This document shows positions 5,061-5,284 of a DNA stretch of 5,284 bases, piece after piece (position 1 is the first letter of the stretch; each line of letters begins with the position of its first letter). The DNA is from CAZUSC01 sp964622915. GTDB lineage: Bacteria; Patescibacteriota; Andersenbacteria; UBA10190. A model generated the notes under the pieces. That model saw nothing but the letters and a program-made list of their open reading frames with translations, had not been told where the DNA came from and did not search any database. Position numbers and translations under genes: made by a program. Where the stretch lies: positions 1-5,284 of the forward strand of contig CAZUSC010000076.1 of the NCBI GenBank assembly GCA_964622915.1. The letters run 5' to 3'.

Positions 5061-5284
5061 ATGAATTGGAAAGAAGTGGACGAGTTGCCTGTTCTAAACC
5101 AGGCTGATTTTCCCGCGTTGCCCCAGCTCCCTGAGGGGAAAAGCCTCATTTGCGCGAATTCGACTTGGCAGAATGCGCAGAAAGAGTTTGCCGCCGCCTG
5201 CATCATCGCGGCCTACAACCAGATATGGATGCTGATGATAAACTCTGTGAGCGGATTTTACAAAACCACCAATCCGCAAACAAA
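5061..5284 (+). CDS. Unrecognised protein, 3' partial
   Basis: The first 74 codons of a gene that runs off the right edge. I do not recognise the family. The visible N-terminus begins MNWKEVDELPVLNQADFPAL, then has a proline- and leucine-rich stretch, LICANSTWQNAQKEF, and an alanine/isoleucine-rich segment AAACIIAAYNQIWMLMINSV (about residues 45-64). That segment could be an amphipathic or buried helix. It lacks flanking charges arranged like a secretion signal, so I do not call it a signal peptide. A consensus promoter and an AAGGA site precede it, so it is very probably a real, independently transcribed gene outside the glycan operon. Codons such as ATC, CTC, GCC and TGC are more frequent than in the genes to its left, which may hint at separate origin, but the sample is small. 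A minus-strand frame across the same bases has no support. Confidence 0.7.
   Translation, partial: MNWKEVDELPVLNQADFPALPQLPEGKSLICANSTWQNAQKEFAAACIIAAYNQIWMLMINSVSGFYKTTNPQT

Noticed and set aside
5236..5262. lac operator-like GTGAGCGGATT word near the right end
   Set aside because: It falls within the coding frame and only part of the word matches, so it is probably chance.
4961..5279. Two minus-strand frames across the right end
   Set aside because: They overlap the plus-strand promoter and gene, have no ribosome binding site, and their translations look like random composition.

Overview
The window is part of a surface-glycan gene cluster dedicated to nonulosonic acid sugars (the sialic, legionaminic and pseudaminic acid family). 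The genes are compact and mid-GC, and most lack a Shine-Dalgarno sequence. Stops are mostly TAG, and short GTAG-rich hairpin repeats sit in the gaps. From memory, this combination is typical of Patescibacteria (CPR, Parcubacteria-like) genomes. That taxonomic guess is an inference and no single marker gene here proves it.

Layout. From base 2 to 1171 (+) runs the 3' part of a NeuB-type nonulosonic acid synthase. Its SAF (antifreeze-like) domain is fused in frame to a complete xylose-isomerase-like TIM barrel; the true start lies left of the window. A 160-base gap with a large imperfect inverted repeat follows. Next come a class I SAM methyltransferase (1332-2123, +) and, 9 bases on, a PtmA-like short-chain dehydrogenase (2133-2939, +). 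A hairpin repeat separates these from a convergent aldo/keto reductase (3011-3946, -). The divergent gap 3947-4117 holds a displaced, synonymously different copy of the beginning of the next gene and a short repeat-like stretch. That next gene is a CMP-nonulosonate synthetase of the NeuA/PtmB type (4118-4909, +). After another hairpin repeat comes a clear sigma70-type promoter, a good ribosome binding site and the first 74 codons of an unrecognised gene (5061 to the right edge, +).

How the genes fit together. NeuB condenses phosphoenolpyruvate with a six-carbon N-acyl amino sugar to give a nine-carbon acid, and NeuA activates that acid as the CMP-sugar. The fused isomerase-like domain, the SDR, the aldo/keto reductase and the methyltransferase are candidates for making or modifying a variant sugar, perhaps a methylated legionaminic-type acid. 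The exact product cannot be read from this window.

The most unusual signal is the pair of neuA 5' ends. Over 19 aligned codons, 18 residues are identical, yet 15 of those 18 codons differ. This looks like the same peptide recoded, not like a decaying duplicate. The second is the NeuB-SAF-TIM-barrel fusion.
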